Below, piece after piece: positions 1-13,200 of a DNA stretch of 48,896 bases. Within the stretch, counting starts at the first letter, position 1; each line of letters opens with the position of its first letter. The DNA is from Cruorifilaria tuberocauda (Eukaryota > Nematoda > Chromadorea > Rhabditida > Onchocercidae). The stretch spans positions 1 to 48,896 of the forward strand of contig JABVXU010000409.1 in the NCBI GenBank assembly GCA_013365365.1, given 5' to 3'. A program made the position numbers and the translations under genes. Under the pieces are notes generated by a model. That model saw only the letters and a program-made list of their open reading frames with translations, searched no databases and was not told where the DNA came from.

Positions 1-101
1 AGCAGATTTTTGGCTATTACGTACATCTGCGTAATGTTTTCTGAAGTAAGTTACGTACTAATTACAAACAAATCAGATAGTATATTGTGTTTCTTTTACA
101 G

Positions 102-972
102 GATCAGTTGGACTTGATGTTGATATGGAAGATGCGAATAAAGTAATATCAGCCATGTCCGGAAAATCCGTTGATGAAGTATGTCTCTTTATCATATTGA
201 AAATTAGGCGTTTTGAAGACATTTGCAAACATGTTTCTATACCCTAATTCATCCAGTTTTATCCTAGTGAATCTTAATTTGAATAGTTTGAAGCATCTTA
301 CGCGCAATACATACTCGCCTTGTTTTACTATTTATAATTCCGTACTGAATTTTTTTCCAATCAACTGTTGATTTTCCACCAACCAATCAAAGATATTCCC
401 GTTGTTCCCGGAAGGGAAAATATTTAAAGACCTTGCAGCAGGATTTGTGGGTTTTGTTCAATTTTAACCGAATTATGTAAATTTATGAAGCGATAACTGC
501 AAGGTTCTGCCATCTTAAGGTGTTCTTCTTGGTATCATTGCTATTTTCTGTCGTTTTACTGCAGTACGTTTTTGTAACAAATTTTCGACATTTTAATTAG
601 ACTAATTTCCGCAAATGATGTAGGTGCTTAAATAAGTGCTCCGTGAATCTGGAAATTAGTAATCTTTTAAGGAGACAACATTAGTTTCGATTTTAGAGGC
701 ATTCTATTTAACAAATTCCAGGTAATTACGGCTGGTCTGGCAAAGATTTCATCAGTGCCCTCAAGAGGTGCAGCATCATCAGTATCTCCAGTAGCTCCCA
801 TTAACGCATCAGAAACAGAGTCAAAAAAAGGTGCAATATTAAGCTCCTAGATCCTTGAGATTATATAAATTATTTTCTCTTTCATCAGAGGCAAGGAAAT
901 ATGTTTTCAGAAGAGAAGGAGGAACCGAAAGAAGAATCTGATGAAGACGTGGGATTCGGATTGTTTGATTAG
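102..972 (+). CDS. RPLP2: 60S acidic ribosomal protein P2, 3' part (partial)
   Basis: Stalk protein of the large ribosomal subunit that helps recruit elongation-factor GTPases. Three exons are in the window: 102-178, 722-830 and 911-972 (stop TAG). The 5' exon with the conserved start lies before the window. The first visible exon reads SVGLDVDMEDANKVISAM, matching the family's first helical region; the middle exon carries the Ala/Ser/Pro-rich hinge; the last encodes the acidic tail ending DEDVGFGLFD, the diagnostic P1/P2 terminus. The 'KVIS...GKSVDEV' core favours P2 over P1. All joins keep frame. The hinge is short and Ser/Pro-rich rather than the long Ala run of mammals. Confidence 0.95.
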
Positions 973-1077
973 GCTTTCTACCGTTGTTCTTATTGTTATG
1001 TTATTCTTGTATGTGTTTAGAAATTCAAGTTATAAAATTATGGATATTTGCTATTAAATTACCCAAACGACTGATAT

Positions 1078-1083
1078 AATAAA
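1078..1083 (+). terminator. polyadenylation signal of the P2 gene
   Basis: A canonical AATAAA lies 106 bases after the P2 stop codon, with no other gene between, so it is the probable 3'-end signal of that gene. An ATTAAA variant lies just before it near 1053. Confidence 0.6.
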
Positions 1084-1140
1084 TGACAGACAGAAGATGG
1101 TAATTGGATTATATCTGTGGGAAGATTAGAAGGAAAGAGG

Positions 1141-2460
1141 ATGACTGTGGAAACTCACATAGGCGAAGAAGTGGAAGGATCAGATTGGGAAGTATGTGAT
1201 AGTTGCGTGTTACGTTTATCAGCCGACCCACCTTTACACATGGTTCAATAATTACCACATTGTTGTATGGAACTCAATGTAAACATCTTCATGGAATAGG
1301 AGTGCTTTCCAGCTGAGAGCATATTTTATGCAACGCAATGATGGCGGGAACGTATAGAAAAGCAATTGAACTTGAGGCATAATATTTGTTTAATGCTTAG
1401 TTAGCAGGTTTGTCTATAACCTTTTTCCTAGTGTGCAGGTTCCACTTCGCCAACAAATGAGCCTAGACAGTTGATCTATGGGACGATTTATCGCTGGATA
1501 CTTTCTTCAATCGATGTTGCAAGATCAGCATTGCTTGAAGAAGGCGCCCATCTACCGTATGCCGTTGTTTATGACAAAGCCGATGGTGTAATCATCGTGC
1601 AGCGCGGTAGTGTCGCTCGCACTAATGCAGCGGACGTGGATCGCTTGCGAATGCGAGCGGTCGATGACAGAGGCGTTCGCAAGCACTGTAGGAGGGGCAG
1701 GCAGAGACAAAGAGGGGTGGAAGAGTCAACGGTGCTGCTTTGTTGCTGTCGCTAGTGATGCGGCTGCTCAGCGGATCTTTCGCTTCTACAGGTAGACTGC
1801 GTCGCGTTGAGCATACTACAAAGAGTAGCGCGATACAGCACGTAGGTTGCGTCACATGGCGCATGTTTTCTTCCTTTAGGGATTATTTACTGCTTACATA
1901 TGACTGTTGGTTATCCAAACAGCATTCCAATCATATCTCTGTATCACTTGTTTGCTACCCTTGGAACGGTGCCAACCCTACCTGACCACTCATTGTGTGC
2001 TGCAAAGTTTGTAGGTGTTCTACCCTTTCCGCTAGTACTAAGGATGCAGCGCATCCGTCTCCTTCCGATGTGGTGCTACAGTGATCATTGTGGCATTGAC
2101 GACATTCTGGCCAACAACGTTCACGATATGACGGTCAGTTATGTGCCGGAAGTTACTTTAATGGTCGTTTGCCGTTGCACTCACTGCTAGTGGACATAGC
2201 ATCCGTGCAATGAGGCCTGCTGCATGCGTATTTAGCGTCGTTATTGGTCGAGCTGCAACTGTGATTGTTTCATTTCTCTCCTACCACCCACATTTCACGT
2301 CATCAGACCATGAAAATATCACGTTCCTTCTTCATCCCATTATTCTTGTGCTATTCTAGATTCACAGCTTCCACTGTCATATTCACTTGCTTTATATCTA
2401 CTATCGAATGCTGTAAAGGTCATTTGTCTCCTCCTCCTCTTCCTCCACGTCATTAGTCGT
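1141..2460 (+). other. unassigned stretch with GC-richer open frames
   Basis: This stretch is visibly richer in G+C than the flanking introns, mainly about 1440-2250. A short open segment starts with ATG at 1141 and is followed by a good donor (GTATGT at 1192); a plus-strand frame without stops runs to 1755 and includes YAVVYDKADGVIIVQRG. Further overlapping frames continue to about 2190. I could not join these into one reading frame and recognise no domain. It may be a small unknown gene, a decayed gene, or promoter and 5' untranslated sequence of the Q-rich gene downstream. From 2460 to 3858 the sequence is AT-rich and I see nothing definite. Confidence 0.25.
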
Positions 2461-3858
2461 TGTTTGTGCTAACTTCACCTCTGGTTAATAAATATCGATC
2501 TGATGGGAAGGATGGTAAATTGTCTGCTGCGTATTGTTATGACGTGCCTCGTATGGATATTCATTTCCTTCTCCTTCTCTCTTTCTCTTTTTTCTCTATT
2601 TCAAGCTTAAACATATAAATCTGGTTAGTTACAGATAGTTGCATTTTCATGCTTGTACATGTCGAATGACATATAACGCAATGTGATTTGATCTACGCGT
2701 TAGAAAATGATCAATGTTCCATTAGTATGTACATCTGGAAGTTATATACATCCAAGCAAACTACTTGTAATTTTGCACCTTAGTCTCCGCTGCATGCGGT
2801 TGCTAATCTGAATGGATATGAGTAAGGCACATCATAACTACGTTTAGTTAAATGGTAATTGCTTTTGTTTTCTGAATCGTAAAGAAGAAAGATGTTCCTT
2901 TATTGTCAGTAGAAGTGGTGCTTACGCACAGTTAGAATTTTTCCGATCTTAAGTGCAGCAGTTAGTTGGAGGATTTAATGATTCCGTGCTGATTAAATAA
3001 TTGTCTGTGAATTTGTGAAGTGTGCAACCTTCATTACTGATTAACAGTAAATTGGTAAACTGAGAGAATAAGAGGTCGAGGTAAAGATTCTTCCAAGTTT
3101 CCTGTCAAAAAAAATTTGGAAGTAGTGTTAATAGACGAACTGAATGAATAATGTGTGATTAAAGGTGGAATACGATATCGTGGTATATTGTTACTCAGTG
3201 TCTCAGTGTATTAAGCGGTGTTTGTAATTTCCCGCATTTCACTGTTACAAAAGATGTCATTTCATATGAATCTTTAATTAGTATTTATTTTATGGTGAAT
3301 ATGTTAATATATCAAGTGTATAACACTATTTTTTTATTGTTGAGATAAGTTTCGGTTGGAAGTTATGCCAGGAGAAATCGATTAGTCAGTGTCATGTATA
3401 CTTTGTGGTGTCATGATTTGAATTTGAGAATCATTATTGAAGGTGGGAACCTTGCCATGCTTGGATAAGTCCTCTTTTAACCAGCAATGAGGCTGAAACG
3501 TTATTCGGCATACTCCTGTATCTTTATATCACTAGCATGTGCTGTAGGCATTTTTACTACGGCTAAAAAACATGCAGATATACTAATGAGAATTTAAGAA
3601 TCTAAGGAAAGAGGATATAATAAACATCTTATTGGCTGTGGACGTCAAACGATAAAATTTTTTAAAAGTTAATTAATATTCAAAAGAAAGAAAGAGACCA
3701 TTATAAATATTGATTGTTATACTTATCCTTCTTGTTTTGAATGATTTTTTGTGTACATATAATGAAATGTTAGTCTGAAAAAAACCAATGTGTTTTCGCT
3801 TTTTGATTTATATTTGATACGCTTTACAGTTAGTTTACTCAATTTTCGAATTTTTCAG

Positions 3859-3919
3859 GTTTCTGATAATCTAATGAACGCGGCCAAAATTCGGCGGTGA
3901 AAAGCTTTTCGCGCAAAAT
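3859..3919 (+). other. probable 5' untranslated exon of the Q-rich gene, with uORF
   Basis: The segment follows a TTTTTCAG acceptor and ends at a strong GTGAGT donor (3920). It contains an ATG at 3874 opening an eight-codon frame (MNAAKIRR) that stops at 3898-3900. That same TGA is in frame with the main ORF of the next exon (4249), so the main protein cannot begin in this exon. It may itself be preceded by other untranslated exons or be trans-spliced at 3859. Confidence 0.5.
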
Positions 3920-4254
3920 GTGAGTTTGTTTAAAAGTGAAAGTGTTAGTTTATCCCAGTTTCATCTTTTACCTTAATCTTTGGTGCTTGCAGTAGTTTCC
4001 TCGTATGATTTCTTTTCTTTAAGATAGCATATGTTTTGTTGAAAATCAGGGATATAATATCACCGTGAAATCAGTTCATTTTTACCTTGGAAATTGTTTT
4101 CAATTTACGGAATTTATCTTCTGTGATTTAGATAGTGAATTCCAAGCAGTTTTATCGTGTGATTTTCTTCTATCGATTTCTGCAGACTTCGTAATTATAC
4201 GTTGTTAATGGAAAAATTATAGTTGTCTTTAGAAAACCTTGTTTACAGCGTCTT

Positions 4255-4269
4255 ATGAATGCCGCATGA
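4255..4269 (+). promoter_or_regulatory. minimal upstream ORF overlapping the main start codon
   Basis: In the exon that carries the main start, ATG AAT GCC GCA TGA encodes a four-residue peptide (MNAA) whose stop codon shares bases with the main ATG at 4266 (overlap ATGA). Such overlaps can couple termination to re-initiation. Whether it is used depends on the true 5' end of the mRNA. Confidence 0.5.
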
Positions 4270-7200
4270 ACGAACAGTGGTCGTGTGCCGGTATTTGTGT
4301 AGAACCGCAATCTGAACAGCGGTCGCTTGGTACCAACCAACAAGCAACAGCAGAAGCACATAATCTTTCTGGAACTGATAGGACAACTCCGGCAGCGTCC
4401 ATTTCAACGGCAACAACTTCAACAAATTTTCCTAATTGTTCATCACCCTCTTCATCATTACAATTTGATTGTGCCACTGGCGCTACAAGCCTTTCCAGTT
4501 CATCAGCAGTTGACGGTCGTATATTTATTTCTTGTCCTACAGCATCATTAAACAAAGGTGAGTTCTGAGATTTGAGGTGCTTCAGTCATATTAAGTATAT
4601 ATATATATATATATACTAATTTATTGGCGGTCGAGCCGAATGTAGAATGAAAGACACTTATATGTGAAACATTTTTATCCATATTTATTTCTACTATGGG
4701 AAGAAAAAGTTGTATATATAAGTTTTTTAAAAGATGAAAGTTTCACTCGTTACAATTAATCCTATGAACGTATTTCTTATTAAGCGTATCATTATTTTAG
4801 TGGAAGAACAGAAGAGAAATAGCTGCAGTTATGAACCTTCATCCAGTGTACCAACAGACGATATCCTTTTGTCGTCCGGTTCAGGAACGCTGACAGACGA
4901 AACCTATCCGTCTACCAGCACAGCAGAAACTAATATTTTTGACGAGAAAGCAACATTACAGGATTGTCAGTTGTCTCGAATTATCCGTCGTCGGTGCAGA
5001 TTTTTGCTACCGTCTAATATTTCCCATAAGTTATTGCGAATAGCATTGAAGCAACCAACTACATTGAAACATTTAAGTATGCCTTTGATGTTATAGATTT
5101 GTATTTCGAATTGGGTTTCAATTTCATAGTTTTAAAACAGAATAAAGTATAGAAAAATGGTTAAGAAATCTATTAAGGTATAAAGAATCCAGTTTTTTTG
5201 ATCTAACGTATAATGATCATGCTTATGTTGTCGTAAAAGGTATCTCTCTTATTACCTGGATCTTTTTTTTTTTTCAAGCTGTTCTTACCACTTTTAAAAT
5301 TTTTTTATAATCCTAATTTCATTTTAAGTGATGGACTTAGATTATAGTACTATGCGTTACCATATTCTTTTTTTTACTCTTTATTTTAATTCGAAAATGT
5401 TCTGTTTCTGTCGAATTTCGAAAAAATGCATTCTTATGCAGAATATCTAATTCAATCTCGTATTTTCAGATATAACCTCAGTGAAAGTCGGTGAATCTGA
5501 TCTGTTACCAGTGACTGTGAATGATGCGACGCTAAGCCTACTTTCATTTCCATATTCCAGCACAGGTTCTGAAATGAATTCCTTGGCTGGTGTTCCAATC
5601 GGTGCTAATGCTACTGATCGAGCACGTGTTTATGATCCTTATCAAAGGTGTGTTTGGTTTAAATTTTACAGAATTTTTTGGTTTTTTTAAGAATCAATAA
5701 AACAAATGATTTTGATATGTGTTTTTGCGGACACAAGATTTTAGTAGGAATTTTTCATGTTACACTTTTTTGAAGATTGTATGTACTGCTTTACAGTGAA
5801 AATAGCCGACATGAACTGACGCCATCAACTTCATCTGGTCATGCACCAGGGAAACGAAAAGCCGGTGTGATCAATAATGATATATATCAAACAACGGTCG
5901 GGATGCACAGTTATGTGGGAACGGCTGTCGGGCCCAGTGCAACTACTGCAGTGGCTCCTGTAAAACAACAGCAACCTCAGATTGCATCTAATACTAGTAG
6001 CCCATTGTTGGTCAATTTATTAAGGTAGGAGAAAATTCGTTCACATTGCTAATTATAATGCAGTCATTCTTTCACCTTCTATCCTTATTTTTATATGTTA
6101 TAATCGGTTGCTATATTTTGGCTTTCTTTGTCAAATAAAATAACAGAGTAATAGTCCGGGATGTTTGTTGTGGATATTTATTGTTACATTCAACTGAGTG
6201 ACAAATATAGCAGTGACTTTTAAATTTATTACGTTTTTTCTAACAAGATTTCATTACTATACATGACAGGATGGTCTCTGAATCGTGATGCTCGTATTGC
6301 TTATTAACGTTTTTGAATCTTTAGAAGTTCATCACCAGTTGCCAGTGCTAATATGCATAATTTGCAACACGCACATATGTCTCGTCCTTCCGCTGCTCCG
6401 GTAATGCAGCAACTGTCAGCGCCTTCGCCACAAACTCAGGGAACTGCTGGTGTGGTTATTTTTTCGTATAAAATAATGTCCCTTCTATCATGTAATAAAA
6501 TTTTGGATACTTTTAAGCACCAGTCAAGATTTGAAACATTAAAAATGGAAATGAAAGAGAAAGATTAAAAATTTTCTGAATTTTCTTGACACAGGTTATT
6601 CATCATATCCATATATGGGGCAAAGCGTAATGAATACAGCAGTGCAACCCAGTCGGATGCGTCCCTCAACAACTCCAATGGACGCTTCTCACTTAACTAC
6701 CTCGACGCATGCACATTCTGAACAGCAGCAGATGCGATCAGCGCCTCAAGAGGTATGTTTTAGTTTTTATCTTTGATTTTTGGTCACATCAATCGTTTTA
6801 TTTGTCAATGACAATGAATGCAATACTACACAGCTAATCATTTTATAAAAGACCACAAGTGCCAATTTTTGTGAATACTTGCCTTGAATTATAATGATAT
6901 TATGTTATTATTACTATAAAATTTTCTATCGATTTTCGTATGTATAAAATATAAAAATGAGAGTCAGGAAGATTACTGTAGGTAAATTGCATATTTCAGA
7001 TCAATATGGAAAGGCATCAGCAAATAGTTGCTCCACAACAGCAAAGTTCACCGGCACAGCAGTTACCTCAGGCATATTATCCTCAGTACAACCAGAGACG
7101 TCCAATGCTTGCTGTAAGTTTTAATGGTGTTAGTTGAATCCAATAGTGATAAGGTGTTTGGTGATTCAGTTTTTTATGTTCGATTACGACCCATCTATGA

Positions 7201-10200
7201 TAATATTGGAAACTAACAAAATATCTCTTTCCTTTCTTACTATGTTTCAAGTATAGAAACTTGAGTTATGAGATTATGCGTAGAGAGTAATTTCCATTAC
7301 ATCATTTTAAGAGCTTCGCAGTCCGCGGACAAATACCACAGCAGCAACCTGCTGTTTATGCACATCAATCTGCTGTTTATCCACATCAGCAAGGACAAAT
7401 AATGCCTCCTCATTATATCCATGTGCAGCAGCAACCAAGACTTTCTGAACAGCCAATGTCGATTCATTTCCACCAGACAGAGCAGGTATAAAATTTTTTT
7501 TAACTGAGTTAAAAGATGTTAATGTTAATTTTTTGTCATGTATCTACTGATTTATTTCTAATTCTCAGTGAATATGTCAAATTTCGCGTTCATTATTTTG
7601 ATTTTAGTTATTTTAAAAATAAGCATATATGTAAACAGTATATTCACTCATTCTCGGTATTCAATGCTTCCAAGAAGAGAGAAAATGTCATTCATCTTTC
7701 CTACTATATCGTTGTTTATGCAACTATAAGAAATCTCGAATATAGTAGAAATGATGACACTATTAGCTATATCTTTAATGCTTTAATATTTATCTCTTTT
7801 GAGCACTTTGCTTCACATTTGAAATATTAAAATTTTTACAGAAAAGTGAAGTTATTGTTTTTCAAGGATGTTAACGCAGCTGGAGGTCAAATGCCTGTTG
7901 CCGCTCCTCCTCTTAAGAAAAGAAAGCGACCAACTAAAAAGCAGTTAAAAGAAGCTGAAATGGCGCAGCAAGCCGCTGCTGCCGCGGCAGCGCAACAACA
8001 GTTCATGATGGAACAGCAGATGAATAGCCGAGTGCCTTCTGCAAATGCTCATACGGTGGACAGGCCTACTGTTATGTCACAGGTGGTACTGATGTGGAAT
8101 TTTGTCTGTTGTCTTTATCGGTTTTTAATTTAATCTCGTTATTTCTTGAAACTGTTATAAACATGAAACTTTGATATTTCTAACAGAATAGTTAGCTTTT
8201 AAACAGTGAACGTTTCGTAAATAGTCTACATATGAAAGTTTCTAGCATGAAGTCAAGTAATTACTATGAAGTACTGTGTAGAATAGCAACTGAGATTAGT
8301 GTTACTGAAACGATTAATGCGTAAATATTCGATTATCCACATTAGGAAAATTTTTTAAGAAATTTAATTGGTTGTATAATGATAAATCTTGATTTCAGGT
8401 GATACATAGCGGTCAGCCGAACATTGGAATAACTTATGCGCAACATCCACAGGGATATCCGCCACAAACACTCCGCTCCCCCCCGGCTGTTTCTGCACAG
8501 ACTGGACCAATGATGCAGGTTATTCATTAAAAAACTTTTTGACGAATTTAAAATGAGATTTTTTTTGGAGGGTTTTTGGGTCATGAATATCGCTCTATAA
8601 TTGTTGTTTAATGAATGTCTTTATAAAATTTTTATCAAGGACGAATTTTCAATAAGAAGTGATTTGTTATTAATTTCAAAGACTTTCAGAATCCATCTTC
8701 AAATCCCTCCTTTTATCAACAGCAAAACGTATGGGTTCCACAGCATCAGCAACAAGTGTGTTTTCGATGACTTACTTTCTTTATAATTTTTAAGTTTTAG
8801 AAAGCACAGTCGAATTGTTTCAGTTTTTCCTTTATCTTTTTCAAAACTCATCTGTTCGTTATTACTTCTTATGTTTTTAAATTGAGGATATGTTATTGAT
8901 TTATTATAAAATTTCAATTTTCGATACTTTTGAATTTCAGATTATGCCACAACAACGACCACAGATGATATATAGTGCTCAAATGCAGCATCACTGGCAG
9001 AATAATCAGCCACATCATTCGCGAATGATGTATCCTCAAGCGGATAATGGTTTGTTTATTAGAAGAAAGTTTATTTTGTTGGGATATAATATTTGGCAAG
9101 CAAACTTCCATAGTAAATAGAATTTTAGTTCTCAGATTCTAATTGAATTCGCTGTATTCAAATCCATTAGAGAGCGTTACTGTGGTAAATGTTGAAAATA
9201 AGTGATATTGGCTCTACAATAAGATAAACTTTTTTTTTGACAAGAATAAAACATCACAAAATTTTAAATCAAATATTTAAGCCAAAACAGATTTAGAAGA
9301 AGTGATGATTACTCTTATTTTAAAATAAAGGTTCTCTTGCAGTATCCGAAATGAGTGCTGGTTCATCTGGCAGTGTCCATACATCTCCTATGACTAGTCG
9401 GAATGCGTCTATTGATTATTCCCCAGTATCACAGTCCAGCAGTACAATGTCGCCACTTTATCAACAACAGCAAGTAAGTTTAGTATTTTTCTGGAACTAA
9501 GTAATTTATATTTGTTTAACAATTCCATTCCGTAGGATTCAGTGAAGTTATATATTCAATCAAGATTAATTATAACTTCTGCAGCCAAATATGGTCTATC
9601 AGCAGCCATCAAATCAGCAAACACCTCCATCTGGTTTAACTTACCCGCAGCCTTCACCATCACAACAACAAGTGGGTATACCTGTGCGGCCTCAACAACA
9701 ACAAACAATGACAATGCAAATGCAGGAATCGCAGCAACAGCAACCAGCTCCATTCTCTGCCGAACAGCAGTGTCTAGATATGCAGCCGAAGAGTTGTTTG
9801 CCAGTATTACAAAGTGGAGGCGATTTCGAAATGGACGATGAACTGGGTGCTAATATTGCTGATGACTGTAAGTTGTCTGTTGGTTTGTAATTATCATTTT
9901 TTAGAATTTTCACTTTGAAATTATTTCAACTTTTACAATTTCAATTTTATCAGTGTAGAAATGTGGATTTCATGAAGCAGATATTGAAAATTGAGGATTT
10001 CATTTTCATGTCGATTATTGCACCTACTGAAGACATTTTATTTCTAGGCGGTGACTACAATGATTTGGATTCTATTGAACCAATGACCACCGAGTCGGGC
10101 GAGTTTGGGGCAACGTTGATAGCTTCCCATCAACAACAAATGCAGCAGCGGCCAACAAATGCTCAGCAACATATGCAGCAACAACAGCAGTACTATGGTC

Positions 10201-13200
10201 GTATGTTGCCTCCTCAAAATCGTTACGACATTCAGTCACCGATGCAACAGCAAAATGTTGGTTACATGAGGCAAATGTGTAATGAAACACAAATGCGACA
10301 GTGTGGCCTTCCGGGTACTCTTGGTCTCTCTCAACAACAACAACAGTCACTTTCTCAGGGTTACTCATCTCCGCAGCAGCAACAGCAGCCGCAACAAGGG
10401 ACAGCCAATTTATTTATGAGTCCACCACCACAACCAAATTGTTCCCCAAGTCCTTACACTCCTCGGTCATCACCGCAAAAAGATAGCAACAGTTTTATTA
10501 CCCGACAGCAACAACAGCCGAGACATATTGCGGTAACACATCAGCAGTATACAGCGTCACCGCTATCGCAGCAACAACAACAGTCTGTTCGTACACCACT
10601 TAGTGCTCCACCAGCTGTACATTCGCATTCACAGTCGCATCCATCTTGTGGACGAATTGATGATTTACGATCATCCCGATCAGGTTTGTTTACTTATTAT
10701 TCATTAATTTTATATTTATAGTCACTGTAAGTATGACTTGGAACTGTTCTATTTAACTGTAAAGTGAATTGAGGTTAACTGAAATGGACAGATGGTTACT
10801 ACTTGGTCAAGTGTTTATCCAGTATGTAGTTGCATCATTGCAGGTTTTATAAATAGGACAATACCAGTTATATTGTCCTGTTTGATTAAAATATGCGCAT
10901 CTCCAAATGTTCTGATATAGATTTTTTTATTATAAGTTTGAAAGTGATTTATTTTCCCTTTTTTAAAATGCATCGCTAATCAATTGAATAATATTTTAAT
11001 GCAAAAATCTTCAGATGGTGAAGCAGCACCGCGAGTGGCAGCTATCGATTCAAACGCTGCGTCCATTGAATATGATAAAGATCCTATCAATTCTACAATA
11101 GGTTTCTATGAAATTTTGTTTCGTATGTTAACCTTTAGAAGTCTGATAGAGCTATAAATCTGAAGAAATTCATTAATCAAAACATCCAGCTTTCCATCGG
11201 AACTATTAGCGTTGTTCACAATTTTAATTGCAAAAACTTGAATCTTACCTCGCCTGTTCTATTTGTAGTCTTCAATATTTGGTAACTGATCTTTGAATTC
11301 TTGCACGTTTTTTGATGTTAATTTTGGAATCGTTGATTCAGATGCAGTAGTTATGCGAGCACTTTCGAATCAAGATAGCCTTTCTTCTACAAGCATTTCA
11401 AATTACTTTCGTGTATCACGAAATCGTTTATCGGCAAATACTCACTCTTCGACACCTGAACAGAACGACAGTGCGTATTTCATTCTTCATTTATATGTCT
11501 GATCGCTGGTTGTTAATTTAGTTCCAGATTCATCTGTTCTTAAACAAATGAACTTTTGGAGATTTTTGCAGATTCATCTTTGGAGATTTTGTTGGAAAGA
11601 AATTTTATAGTGAAATTATTAGTCTAATAATTTATCTGTCAATTAAAAGTGATAAATGCCTTATCAATGCAGGAAAAATGGTGAGTAATAACGTCACTGC
11701 TAATGTGAGATCGGTAAATGCAACCAAACAGCCAGGACAATTTCCGAGCTCTCAACAGAGTTAGTTTATATTTCCTACTAGTTTTTCGTTTGTAATAAAG
11801 CACTTTTACAATCAACATTTTTCGTGATGAATTTAAACAATGTTGAAGGTGCTTACTACCAATATTAAGTTATACCACGAGAATATTAGATGGAACGAGT
11901 ATTGGTTCTTTAGAGTGTAGGTTACATTGTTTATGTGATAATGCAGGAGGCATGTTTTCTAATGATGTCGAAACCTGGTATTTTACTTTTGATGTAATAA
12001 AAGATTTAAAATGATTGAGGTATCTTTCACCATGAAGTATTTTCAGCTCAGCAACTTTCAAACGTAGACAGCAGTGTCATAGAAAATGCAGGATTGGGGG
12101 CTACAGGGTCTCATAATGGTCAAGCGACGGGGACTGCTTTATCCTCAAATAAAACTCCAATCTCTACTCAGCAGTTAGCTCCTGCAAGCCGCGAAAATTT
12201 TCATGGTATATCATGTGGTATGTCCTGAATTAATTTCAATAGTTCAAAATTTGTTTTCCCTGATCTGAAAATCCTTTAGTTCTTTAATATTTTATTGTTC
12301 AAGGTCTTTGAGAAAAAAGCGTACTTGTCGCCATTTCTTTTGATGTCTAGGGCGCTTTGGATGTTAGTTTATCAAGTTCTTCTTATATAAAATTTCATTC
12401 CTTAGACCCCGAGAATATAAATTTTCGAACCAATCCTTGATTGCTTAATTTTTTACAGGTGGAGGTAGCGAAATGCACACTCTTACTTTGTCTGGTAGAC
12501 AACATAAAGACCAAAGGATTAATGACCGAATTGGGGACCAAAGGTCAAACAGTACGGTTGAACAACATCACTTGACCAATGGACACGACTCATTAAATAT
12601 GCTAAAAGTGGGCAATTTGATGCATTTAACATTTTCTGAAAGCACAGTTTTCAAAAAATGCTCTCAAAAATGGAAGTTTTGACATTTAAGCATTTTAGTA
12701 TCACTGAGTATTGTTCTCAAATAATGAAAAAAGAGTAGAACAGTTTAGTCTTTCATTCTTTCTGCTTATTAAGGATATATGATTGCATTACAGCATAAGA
12801 GATTACAGTTATTATGTGAGGAAAAATTATAAAGTATGAATACTTCGAAAAATTGTTCAGTCCTGAAAACTTTGTGCAGCAGATTTGAAATTAGATTTTT
12901 TCCTTTGTCTTTTTTGGATACCTTTATATTTTTGCCATGTTTTCCGTACATCACATGTTATTAAATGATTATAATGTCTTTTTCAAATTTAGGAACGCGG
13001 GTTTGCTCAGCAGTGCAACGGAATGCTTCCATTATCACAATCAAATGATGACGAACGAAGGCTAACAAGTGGGTTGGCTTCCACGATAAATGATGCACAG
13101 CAAACGCAACGATCATCTCCAAAAGCTTCGGGGACAGCAAGACGTAATCGTCGTAAGGCAGATTTATCTCTTGAAGCATTATCTTATGACGATGAAGATG

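Noticed and set aside
9585..10683. CAG/CAA-rich stretches as a CRISPR-like or satellite repeat
   Set aside because: They are in-frame glutamine codons of mixed CAG and CAA within exons; there is no regular spacer-repeat structure.
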